From: Bacillota bacterium
GTDB taxonomy: Bacteria > Armatimonadota > HRBIN16
Assembly (NCBI GenBank): GCA_023511455.1
Contig: JAIMBJ010000010.1
Span: 31,277 to 95,276 of the forward strand
Reading direction: 5' to 3'
Length of the DNA stretch: 64,000 nucleotides
Below the pieces are notes generated by a model. That model worked only from the letters and a program-made list of their open reading frames with translations. It was not told the origin of the DNA and searched no databases. The position numbers and the translations under genes are program-made. Positions 1 to 7,215 of the stretch are shown in pieces. How positions within the stretch are numbered: the first letter of the stretch is position 1; every line of letters begins with the position of its first letter.

Positions 1-2
1 GC

Positions 3-158
3 GAGCCGTATTTCGGCAGATTGGCAACGGTAACCGCTCTACCGCCACAGCTGGTGGAGATACCAACGGGCGCGATGGTTCGCGTGCTGGAGGCAGAGCT
101 GGAAGACGGCAAGCAAGTGGTCGTTCCCCGCGCCAACGTGGAGATTATCGCCGATTAA
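3..158 (+). CDS. 3' end of an unidentified gene
   Basis: An open frame enters from the left window edge and stops at TAA 156-158, giving the last 51 residues of a protein. The tail is rich in short beta-type stretches (GRLATVTALPPQLVEI, then RVLEAELEDGKQVVVPRANVEII), which suggests a small beta-barrel or KOW-like C-terminal domain. I do not recognise the family with certainty. It ends 27 bases before the response regulator on the same strand, so the genes may be co-transcribed. Confidence 0.6.
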   Translation, partial: EPYFGRLATVTALPPQLVEIPTGAMVRVLEAELEDGKQVVVPRANVEIIAD

Positions 159-185
159 ACCCCTCCGGGTAAGGGGGGAGGACAG

Positions 186-863
186 ATGAAAATCCTTGTC
201 GTTGACGACGAACAGCCGCTGCTGGACGCTCTGCAGTATGCACTGCAGCGTGAAGGGTTTGAGGTCGTCACCGCTACCGACTCGGAGGATGCCCTGCGGC
301 TTTTTCACGAACAGAACCCGGACCTGGTGGTTCTGGATGTGATGCTGCCCACGCGCAGCGGGTTTGAAGTGTGCCAGATTCTGCGCAAGCGCAGCAACGT
401 GCCCATCATCATGCTGACGGCTAAAGGGGCAGAAACAGACCGCGTGGTGGGACTGGAAATCGGCGCGGACGATTACGTGACCAAACCGTTCAGCATGAGG
501 GAGCTCATAGCGCGCATCAAGTCGGTGATGCGACGCGCGAAGGCTGCTGTTCCTGTGGCGGGAAACGTGTTGAAGGCGGGCGAACTGAGCCTTGACGTGG
601 AGCGCCACGAAGCCCGGCTGGGCGACACTCTGCTGTCCCTTTCGCCGAAAGAGTTTGACCTGCTGCGCTTCCTGATGGAGCACCCGGGGCAGGTGTTCTC
701 CCGACAAACCTTGCTGGACCGTGTGTGGGGCGAGGAAAGATATATCGAAGAGCGTACGGTAGATGTGCATATCCACTGGTTACGGGAAAAAATCGAGTCC
801 GATCCGCGCAAGCCGAAGTATCTGTTGACAGTGCGTGGGGTTGGCTACAAGTTTCGAGGATGA
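186..863 (+). CDS. OmpR/PhoB-family response regulator
   Basis: This 225-residue DNA-binding response regulator should be phosphorylated by the histidine kinase encoded next to it. The receiver domain covers residues 1-120: the acidic pair is D7/D8, the phospho-acceptor D51 (in VVLDVMLP), the switch T78 and the conserved K100 (in DDYVTKPF). The winged-helix output domain covers about 130-225, with LSPKEFDLLRFL and the RTVDVHIHWLREKIE recognition region typical of the OmpR/PhoB class. The start has a GGGGGGAGG ribosome site. The kinase ATG follows the stop by only 3 bases. Similarity is closest to PhoB, RegX3 and PhoP-type regulators, but nothing nearby fixes the signal or regulon. Confidence 0.95.
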   Translation: MKILVVDDEQPLLDALQYALQREGFEVVTATDSEDALRLFHEQNPDLVVLDVMLPTRSGFEVCQILRKRSNVPIIMLTAKGAETDRVVGLEIGADDYVTKPFSMRELIARIKSVMRRAKAAVPVAGNVLKAGELSLDVERHEARLGDTLLSLSPKEFDLLRFLMEHPGQVFSRQTLLDRVWGEERYIEERTVDVHIHWLREKIESDPRKPKYLLTVRGVGYKFRG

Positions 864-866
864 CAT

Positions 867-2057
867 ATGATAGCGTGGTTGCCGTGGCTGCTGGTGCTGG
901 CTCTGGGCATCGCAGTCATGGTGTTGATGGTGAGGTTGCGTCGTCTCGAAGAACAGACAGATCCCCTCCAGAGGAGGTGCGAAGACCTCTCAGCCGAAGT
1001 GCAGCATTACCGCTCGTTGCTCCATTACACGATGGAATCCCTGCAGGATGCGGTGCTGCTGGTTACCGCAGAAGGTACCATCGTCTCCGCAAATCCCGCC
1101 GCGTCGCGCTTGCTGGGGAGGGGAGTACTGGGACAGACCCTGTTGCAGCGCACCCTGTGTTACGACCTCAACCTGCTGTTGACCCGCTGCGTGCAGACTC
1201 AGCGCCCCCAACATGCGGAGATCCGATTTCCACACCCTCATCCCCGAACGGTGTTTGTGCGCATCCTGCCTCTGCCCACTGCACCCCAGGCTGCCGTCTC
1301 GAATTATCTGGTGGTGATGACAGATATCAGTGAATTGCGCCGGCTGGAACAGATTCGCAGCGATTTTGTCGCCAACGTCTCGCATGAGCTGCGCACACCG
1401 CTTGCCTCCATCCGCGCCAACGCGGAAGCCCTGCTCGAATCGCCGCCGGACGACCCTGCTATTCAGCAAAAGTTTCTCAACACTATCGTGCAGCAAACCG
1501 AACGCCTGACTCGTATGACCGATGACCTGCTGGTGCTGGCTAAGGCGGAGGCGCGTCCCATTCCCCAAGCGCAGGAAATCCACCTGAGCGGTGTGGTGCA
1601 CTCTCTGGTAGACCAGCTCCGGGCGCAGGCGGAAGAGGTTGAGGTGACGCTGGTTGTGGATGTGCCGGAGGATTTTATCGTCTGTGCGCAGAGGGACCAG
1701 CTGGAACAGATTCTGTGGAACCTGATAGACAACGCGATAAAATACAACCGGCGAGGTGGGCAGGTACGCATCTACGCACGAAAGGTACCTGAGGGAAGCG
1801 AGATTGTGGTAGAGGATACCGGCATCGGCATCCCCAACGAACACCTCGAGCGCATCTTCGAACGGTTCTACCGCGTGGACAAGGCACGCAGCCGTGCCAA
1901 AGGGGGAACCGGGCTGGGGCTGTCCATCGTGAAGCATCTGGTAGAAGCGCATGGAGGGCGCGTATGGGTGGAGAGCGAACTGAACGTGGGTAGCCGTTTC
2001 GGCTTTGTGCTGCCCGATAGCCGAACGGGATGCGCTGATAATGTCGCCGCTTCCTGA
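867..2057 (+). CDS. PhoR/SenX3-like sensor histidine kinase
   Basis: This 396-residue kinase has one N-terminal membrane helix (about 3-22) and no sizeable extracytoplasmic domain. A PAS-like domain (about 53-158) follows, then HisKA with the phospho-acceptor H173 in NVSHELRTPLASI. The C-terminal ATPase domain has an N-box near N289, the G1 box DTGIGIPN (317-324), the FERFYRVD F-box and the GGTGLGLS G2 box (346-353). The architecture matches PhoR/SenX3-type kinases that sense through a membrane partner or a cytoplasmic PAS signal. It follows the response regulator by 3 bases, so translational coupling is likely. The TauE/SafE gene starts inside its 3' end. Confidence 0.95.
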   Translation: MIAWLPWLLVLALGIAVMVLMVRLRRLEEQTDPLQRRCEDLSAEVQHYRSLLHYTMESLQDAVLLVTAEGTIVSANPAASRLLGRGVLGQTLLQRTLCYDLNLLLTRCVQTQRPQHAEIRFPHPHPRTVFVRILPLPTAPQAAVSNYLVVMTDISELRRLEQIRSDFVANVSHELRTPLASIRANAEALLESPPDDPAIQQKFLNTIVQQTERLTRMTDDLLVLAKAEARPIPQAQEIHLSGVVHSLVDQLRAQAEEVEVTLVVDVPEDFIVCAQRDQLEQILWNLIDNAIKYNRRGGQVRIYARKVPEGSEIVVEDTGIGIPNEHLERIFERFYRVDKARSRAKGGTGLGLSIVKHLVEAHGGRVWVESELNVGSRFGFVLPDSRTGCADNVAAS

Positions 2058-2823
2058 AACACCCCTGCTCCATTATGTGCTGATGAGTCTGGCATCGTGG
2101 AGCGCAGGCCTTTTTGACGCCATTGTGGGCGGTGGCGGACTTATCCAGATACCTGCGCTTTTGCTCTTGTTTCCCCACCTTGACCCGGCAAGCGTGCTGG
2201 GAACCAACAAGCTCATCTCCATCAGTGGTACAACGATCGCCGCGTGGCAATACGCGCGTGGAGGACATGTGCGCTGGCGAAGCCTGCGCATACCCATTCT
2301 GGCAGCGTTTGTCGGTTCAGCGGCGGGAGCGAGGCTGGCAGGGCATCTCAGCGTGTCGGTGATGCGCCCTCTGGTGGTGGTGTTGCTGATAGCAGTCTGG
2401 GTATACACATGGCGGCGCAAGGAACTGGGACTTCAGAGACGCAGCCCGCTAACCCGTTGCCACCCGGATCTGGTTACCTTTCTCATCGCGCTGGTCGTCG
2501 GCACGTACGACGGCTTCTTCGGGCCGGGCACGGGCAGCTTCATGATGTTCGGCATGACCACGTTGCTGGGTATGGAGTTTCTGCCGGCGACGGCACATAC
2601 GAAGGTGCTGAATGCCACCACCAACCTTGCCGCGCTGTTGACCTTCGCCTGGCAGGGGCACGTACAGTGGCTGCTGGCGATACCGTTCCTGCTGGCGAAC
2701 GTGCTGGGCGGCTGGCTGGGCAGTCGGCTGGCAATGCGCCGGGGCAGTCCCTTTATCCGCAAGTTCTTCCTGTGGGCAGTGGCAGCCATTCTGGCAAGAC
2801 TCATCTGGGACATGTGGGGATAA
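2041..2823 (+). CDS. TauE/SafE-family membrane permease
   Basis: This is a 260-residue polytopic membrane protein of the TauE/SafE (DUF81) family, a group linked to export or uptake of sulfite, sulfoacetate and other small anions. It shows the two inverted glycine motifs of the family: GLFDAIVGGGGLIQIP near the N-terminus and GTYDGFFGPGTGSFMMFG in the second half, each starting a helix bundle of 3-4 segments. I chose the ATG at 2041, which overlaps the kinase end by 17 bases. An earlier in-frame ATG at 2005 would add 12 residues of poor character. Overlap with the two-component genes suggests co-expression; the substrate cannot be read from sequence. Confidence 0.88.
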   Translation: MSPLPETPLLHYVLMSLASWSAGLFDAIVGGGGLIQIPALLLLFPHLDPASVLGTNKLISISGTTIAAWQYARGGHVRWRSLRIPILAAFVGSAAGARLAGHLSVSVMRPLVVVLLIAVWVYTWRRKELGLQRRSPLTRCHPDLVTFLIALVVGTYDGFFGPGTGSFMMFGMTTLLGMEFLPATAHTKVLNATTNLAALLTFAWQGHVQWLLAIPFLLANVLGGWLGSRLAMRRGSPFIRKFFLWAVAAILARLIWDMWG

Positions 2824-2872
2824 CTGAAACTTTTTGCAGTTCATGTGTGTTATAATCATGCTGGAGGCATGC

Positions 2873-3339
2873 ATGCGAATTAGAGTATATGCTGACACAT
2901 CCGTATATGGAGGTTTATAAGACGTAGATTTCGCTGCAGGAAGCCAGCTCTTTTTCAACCAAGTAAAACAGGGACAGCTGTTTCTTGTTACCTCTGCTTT
3001 AGTTGCAGATGAGGTGACGAGGGCGCCAGAAAATGTGCGAGCGGCTTTTTATACACTTCTGCCGTTTGCCGAACTTGCAGCGGTTACGAGCGAGGCCTTT
3101 TACTTACAGAAAGCGTATATAGAAGCAGGCGTTGTTACCGAGAGATGGCAGGGAGATGCCCTGCATGTAGCAGTAGCCACCGTAAATGGCGTAGATGTTG
3201 TGGTCAGCTGGAATTTCAAACATATCGTGAACTATAACCGTATTCGAACGAGGTAAACAGGCGGTTGGGTTGGAGAGCAATAGACATCCGCACGCCTGTG
3301 GAGGTACTCATCGATGATGAGCAAAACGAAAGAGTTTGA
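2873..3339 (+). pseudogene. Interrupted PIN-domain (VapC-like) nuclease gene
   Basis: Reading from ATG 2873 gives MRIRVYADTSVYGGL, the classic PIN start with metal-binding D8. An in-frame TAA follows at 2918-2920. The same frame then continues to 3256 with clear PIN sequence: VTSALVADEVTRAPENVR, then the late acidic region WQGDALHVAVATVNGVDVVVSWNFKHIVNYNRIR. A second lesion appears at about 3253: the expected tail (VNRRLGWRAIDIRTPVEV) lies one frame back and ends at TGA 3337-3339, overlapping the next gene. PIN proteins are Mg-dependent RNases, usually toxins. The two lesions make a full product unlikely; a restart at 3014 would lack the first catalytic Asp. Confidence 0.78.
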
Positions 3340-3523
3340 CTGCGTACAGCTCCAGCATGGAGCTCAGCAGGCGCGACAGGAGCAGCTTGCGCACCTCAGT
3401 GAAGAGGAGATGCTCGCCTACTTTGCTCAATTACACGAACGGCTGTTGCTGGCAAAGTCGGGACAACGTTTAAGCGCCTCTGCCGAGATGCTGGAAACAT
3501 CCGCCCACCCTCATAGAGAGTAG
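3314..3523 (+). CDS. Small partner protein of the PIN gene (possible antitoxin)
   Basis: This is a 69-residue, charged, probably helical protein starting MMSKTKEFDCVQLQHGAQQ and containing LSEEEMLAYFAQLHERL. It has a good GGAGG ribosome site 9 bases before the ATG (the first of two adjacent ATGs). Small proteins of this look commonly sit directly downstream of PIN proteins of this subtype and are assumed to be their antitoxins; that is inference from context and general pattern. In the undamaged arrangement its start would lie inside the 3' end of the PIN gene (frame ending 3339), which indicates translational coupling. It stays intact although the PIN gene is broken. Confidence 0.6.
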   Translation: MMSKTKEFDCVQLQHGAQQARQEQLAHLSEEEMLAYFAQLHERLLLAKSGQRLSASAEMLETSAHPHRE

Positions 3524-3579
3524 ACGCAGGCTGATTTTGTTCTTGCTGTGTTAGATAAGAGCCGCGAGCTGTGGGCTTG

Positions 3580-4209
3580 TTATCTTCCGAGAAGGACATC
3601 GAAGAACTGGTTAATGTTTTCCCGTTTCCTATCCATAAGACTCAGGTACCAATCATATTGGGCCTCAATGCATTCACGCAATACGTCTTTGGTGATGACC
3701 AGTTCTACATGTAGTGGATATACACATCTTCGCACTTCTGCCAAAGCTTCATCCATTCCATTCTCGCGCTCCCACCACGAGATGATGAAACCGGATAAGT
3801 CATACGAACGACCATTGTAGTCTGCCTGCTTCGCTAGCAGCCATGCAAAATCCCAGACGCGATCCGCGAAGGGCGAAGGGTACAGTTCCTGTACCCAGTT
3901 TTTAGCTTCCCATACAAAGTAGTCCCTACCGCATAAAAACAACCCATCTGGCGTACAATGGGATCGACTTTCGCGCAAGGTTTTTAGCTTATTGATAAGT
4001 CTTCTGTGGTTATCGCTAAGAGCGTTGGACGGAACGGAGATTTTGCTCCAGAAAATCCTGGGCTTCCCCGGCAGCACCTGATAACCACTTTGTTCAAAGT
4101 ATTCCCTCAGCATCTCTTCGTAAAACTTCGCGAACAGGAAGACACGCATTCCCCCTGAATTCTTCGGAGAAAACAACTCATCCAAGCGTTGTTCAATGTG
4201 ATAGCTCAT
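3580..4209 (-). CDS. Hypothetical protein, possible PD-(D/E)XK nuclease
   Basis: This 209-residue soluble protein is of unrecognised family. I chose the ATG at 4209 (MSYHIEQRLDELF) because a GGAGG site lies 8 bases upstream; the frame is open to 4275 but has no better start. The central part reads CTPDGLFLCGRDYFVWEAKNW, which fits the D-x(n)-E-x-K core of restriction-endonuclease-like folds (D of PDG, then E and K of WEAKN). It is convergent with the PIN partner gene and stands alone. It could be a solitary restriction-like nuclease or a defence gene remnant; function is not proven. Confidence 0.6.
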   Translation of the reverse strand: MSYHIEQRLDELFSPKNSGGMRVFLFAKFYEEMLREYFEQSGYQVLPGKPRIFWSKISVPSNALSDNHRRLINKLKTLRESRSHCTPDGLFLCGRDYFVWEAKNWVQELYPSPFADRVWDFAWLLAKQADYNGRSYDLSGFIISWWERENGMDEALAEVRRCVYPLHVELVITKDVLRECIEAQYDWYLSLMDRKRENINQFFDVLLGR

Positions 4210-4349
4210 CAAGCACGCCTCCGATTGCAGCTTGTCTGGGGTTCGGTGGAGCGCATGGCCTCCAGCAGATGACATGCGCCGAAATACTGACAGCCTAACA
4301 CGTAAGGAGATACTTTTGTACTCGTGTACTCAGTCATCCCGATGACAGC

Positions 4350-5519
4350 CTACAAGGGGTTCACGGGTTCGCCGTTGCGGCGTACCTCAAAGTGCAGGTG
4401 CGGTCCCGTAGCCAGTCCGGTTGCCCCCACGTATCCGATAACCTGCCCCTGCTTTACCGTCGCACCCTCGCCCACCGCCAGCGCGGAACAGTGCGCGTAC
4501 AGCGTCGCCACGCCCCCGCCATGGTCGATAATGACCGTGTTACCGTAGCCGCGCCGGTATCCCGCGAAGATGACCTCCCCGTCCGCTGCGGCTTTAATCG
4601 GGGTGCCGTAAGGCGCAGCGATGTCCACACCGTTGTGCATTCGGTTCACTTTCAAAATGGGGTGAAACCGCATCCCGAAGCCCGATACAATCGGCCCGTT
4701 GACCGGACGGATGAACCCCCCGCGGAACGGTCGGGCGAGGCGAGCCTGACCCCGCGGGGTCTGCTCCATCGCCCGCAACATCGCGGCAATCTGGCGCGAC
4801 TCCTCTTCCCATTCATCCAGCGCCTGCTCCTTCAGCTGGCGGTCGCGGGCGATGTCCTGCAATATTTCCCGTTTGACCTCTGTCTGCTGGTATAAACGGT
4901 AGGTTTGCTGCGCCAGTTCCGCTTCCAGCTGGGCGATTTCCTGTGCCTGCTTGTCCAGCTGCGCCTTTGCCTGAGCGACTTCCTCCTTGTCTTGCCGGAT
5001 GGCGAGCACCAGCCTCGAGTCCGCCCGCGCGATACGCCCCAGCACGTACGAGCGGCTGATGAGGTCATGTACGTCCCGCGAACCGAGCAAGACGCGCACC
5101 GTGCTGGCGTTACCCTGCTGGTAAGCCACGCGCACACGGCGGGCGAGCAGCTGCTGGCGTTGCTGCAGGCGCTGTTCGAGCTCTTTCAGGCGCGCGGCGG
5201 TTTTGCGCTGTAAAGACCTTACGGTGTTCAATCGGGCGCGCACCGTGTGCAATCGCTTGCGGGTGACGTCCAGCTCTTGCTCGGTAGCCAGCAGGTCGGC
5301 GGTGATAGCGCGTTCTCGCTTGCGAATCTGTCGGATTTCGGCACGGGCCTGTCGAATCTGCTTCTGCACCGTTGCCAGCTTCTTCTGCAGCTCGGTCTTG
5401 CTGGCGGCGGCTGGCTTGGAGGGTTGCGAAGACGAACGCTGCGGCGGTTTTGCCACCGCGAAAGATGCAATCACCAGAACAATTACCAGACTAACCAGCC
5501 ATTCCCATCTTAACCCCAT
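4350..5519 (-). CDS. EnvC-like murein hydrolase activator (M23/LytM domain)
   Basis: This 389-residue protein starts at ATG 5519 (MGLRWEWLVSLVIVLVIASF), behind a GGGGGTG ribosome site and 19 bases after ftsX. It has an N-terminal signal or membrane segment, a long coiled coil (about 40-250, rich in KQIRQARAEIRQIRKRE-type heptads) and a C-terminal M23/LytM domain. All four zinc ligands are visible: H and D of MHNGVDI, H of LYAH, and the HLHFE His pair near 374-376. An active metallopeptidase is therefore possible, unlike E. coli EnvC, which lacks these residues and only activates amidases. The ftsE-ftsX-envC order indicates peptidoglycan cleavage controlled by the FtsEX complex during cell division. 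Confidence 0.9.
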   Translation of the reverse strand: MGLRWEWLVSLVIVLVIASFAVAKPPQRSSSQPSKPAAASKTELQKKLATVQKQIRQARAEIRQIRKRERAITADLLATEQELDVTRKRLHTVRARLNTVRSLQRKTAARLKELEQRLQQRQQLLARRVRVAYQQGNASTVRVLLGSRDVHDLISRSYVLGRIARADSRLVLAIRQDKEEVAQAKAQLDKQAQEIAQLEAELAQQTYRLYQQTEVKREILQDIARDRQLKEQALDEWEEESRQIAAMLRAMEQTPRGQARLARPFRGGFIRPVNGPIVSGFGMRFHPILKVNRMHNGVDIAAPYGTPIKAAADGEVIFAGYRRGYGNTVIIDHGGGVATLYAHCSALAVGEGATVKQGQVIGYVGATGLATGPHLHFEVRRNGEPVNPL

Positions 5520-5538
5520 GACCCACCCCCAACAGGAC

Positions 5539-6423
5539 TCACACTGCTTGCAGGTATTTTCGGACGGAGAGGGTGCTGACTGCACCCCCTATCGCCGCGC
5601 CCAGGACGGTCAGAGCTAGAAAGACTACCCAGACGGGCATCGGTGAGCCGCCCAGACTGTCGATGAACACCAGTTTGCGCATCACAAAGTGAGATACCAG
5701 TCTGGACACTGCGAAAATCAGCCCACAGGCAATCCACGCACCCAGCACGCCCTGCACAACCCCCTCCAGCACGAACGGCGTGCGGATGGTAGCCGATGTT
5801 GCGCCAATCAGCTGCATGATGCGTATCTCCCGACGGCGGGCAAAGACCGTGAGGCGGATGGCGTTGTAGATGATGATGCTGGTGGCAATCAGCAGCAACA
5901 CCGTACCGCCGATGCCTACCCATCGCACCACCGTTGCCACCGACAGGATGATATCCACCTCTTCCTTCGCGTCGCGCACCGCATCCACTTCGGGCAGGCT
6001 CTTGAGCCATGCGCTGACCGCCCCTGTCCGCGAAGGGTCTTTGACCTGAATGACGAAGCTGTCGGGCAATGGGTTATACGGCAGTGCGGCGGTAATCTCC
6101 TGCTGCAGTTCCTTTTGGAACTCGGGCCATGCCTGTTCTTTGGGTTTGAAAGTTACCTGTGCGATGTCGGGGTGCTTCTCAAACTGCTTTTGCAGCTCCT
6201 GCGCCCGCTGGCGCGAGACATTGTCCTTCAGGAACACGTCGATGGCGAACTTGGGAGGCAGGCTGCTGGCCAGCTTCTCCAGTCGCCACAGGATCAATCC
6301 GAAACCACCAAACACCGCCAGCGCGAGCGCAACCGTGCCGATGGCTGCCAGCGTCATCAAGCCGTTGCGCCGCAGGTTGACCAGAGCCTCTTCCACCAGA
6401 AACTCCACATGGCTAAGGTTCAT
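5539..6423 (-). CDS. ftsX: Cell division ABC permease FtsX
   Basis: FtsX is the membrane half of the FtsEX complex and transmits ATP hydrolysis to periplasmic murein hydrolases. This 294-residue protein has the family layout: a cytoplasmic N-terminus ([20 protein letters not shown]), the first membrane helix (about 25-45), an extracytoplasmic domain (about 46-155, with [12 protein letters not shown]), then three C-terminal helices. I prefer ATG 6423, which overlaps the ftsE end by 11 bases. An open extension to 6456 looks non-coding. The peptidase gene starts 19 bases downstream. Confidence 0.93.
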   Translation of the reverse strand: MNLSHVEFLVEEALVNLRRNGLMTLAAIGTVALALAVFGGFGLILWRLEKLASSLPPKFAIDVFLKDNVSRQRAQELQKQFEKHPDIAQVTFKPKEQAWPEFQKELQQEITAALPYNPLPDSFVIQVKDPSRTGAVSAWLKSLPEVDAVRDAKEEVDIILSVATVVRWVGIGGTVLLLIATSIIIYNAIRLTVFARRREIRIMQLIGATSATIRTPFVLEGVVQGVLGAWIACGLIFAVSRLVSHFVMRKLVFIDSLGGSPMPVWVVFLALTVLGAAIGGAVSTLSVRKYLQAV

Positions 6424-7099
6424 GCGTGTACACCCCACACGGAACGTCGCTGACAATGGTACCTCTATCCAGCATCACCACGCGCTTGCGCATTCGGTCT
6501 ATCACGTATTTATCATGGCTGGCGACGAGCACCGTGGTACCGCGGATGTTGATGTGGCTGAGCAGCTGCATGATGTCCCACGAGGTATCGGGGTCCAGGT
6601 TACCTGTCGGCTCATCCGCCAGAAGCAGAGGCGGGTCGTTGGCGATGGCGCGCGCGATAGCAACCCGCTGTGCTTCGCCTCCCGACAGCTGGGCGGGGAA
6701 GCTGTCGCACCGGCGCAGAAGCCCCACGAGCTCGATGGCGTTGGCGGTGCGTTTGCGAATCTCCTTGCGTGGAAGCCCCAGTACTCGCAGGGCGAATGCC
6801 ACATTCTCCCACACGGTTTTATTGGGCAGAAGCCCGAAATCCTGAAACACCACTCCCATCATCCGGCGGTAGTAGGGCACTTCGTGGGGAGGTATCTCGG
6901 CAACGTTGCGTCCAGCCACAATCACCTTGCCGTGAGAGGGCAACACCTCGCGCGTGATGAGCTTGAGCAAGGTGGACTTGCCCGCCCCGGTGGCTCCCAC
7001 CAGAAAGACAAACTCCCCCTTCTCCACGCGCAGGTTGATGTTTCGGAGCGCGTGCACGCCGTTGGGATATGTCACTGACGCTTCCTGTATCTCTATCAT
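6413..7099 (-). CDS. ftsE: Cell division ATP-binding protein FtsE
   Basis: This is the 228-residue ATPase partner of FtsX. It contains Walker [10 protein letters not shown]-loop VFQDFGLLP, signature [14 protein letters not shown], Walker [14 protein letters not shown] and the H-loop SHDK, so all ABC motifs are present. The start [14 protein letters not shown] at ATG 7099 matches family length; upstream sequence in frame to 7255 is proline- and arginine-rich and unlike FtsE. The ribosome site is weak (GGTGG). It overlaps ftsX by 11 bases. The gene is divergent from the secreted-protein gene beginning at 7216, so the 116 bases between them must hold both promoters. Confidence 0.95.
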   Translation of the reverse strand: MIEIQEASVTYPNGVHALRNINLRVEKGEFVFLVGATGAGKSTLLKLITREVLPSHGKVIVAGRNVAEIPPHEVPYYRRMMGVVFQDFGLLPNKTVWENVAFALRVLGLPRKEIRKRTANAIELVGLLRRCDSFPAQLSGGEAQRVAIARAIANDPPLLLADEPTGNLDPDTSWDIMQLLSHINIRGTTVLVASHDKYVIDRMRKRVVMLDRGTIVSDVPCGVYTHEP

Positions 7100-7215
7100 G
7101 ATGCCACCACTGCTACGGTATGGTTCGCAATCAGGGTGGCAAAAACCTTTTGGCAGGAACCACTGCAGCGCACGGCGAAAGCGTATGCAGAAGTTCGTGG
7201 AAAAGGGTGAGTAGT

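Noticed and set aside
2005..2040. Earlier start for the TauE/SafE gene
   Set aside because: The extra 12 residues (MCCPIAERDALI) lie within the kinase end and do not fit the family N-terminus.
2918..2920. Selenocysteine or other recoding at the PIN gene stop
   Set aside because: The codon is TAA, which Sec insertion does not use, and a second lesion follows downstream.
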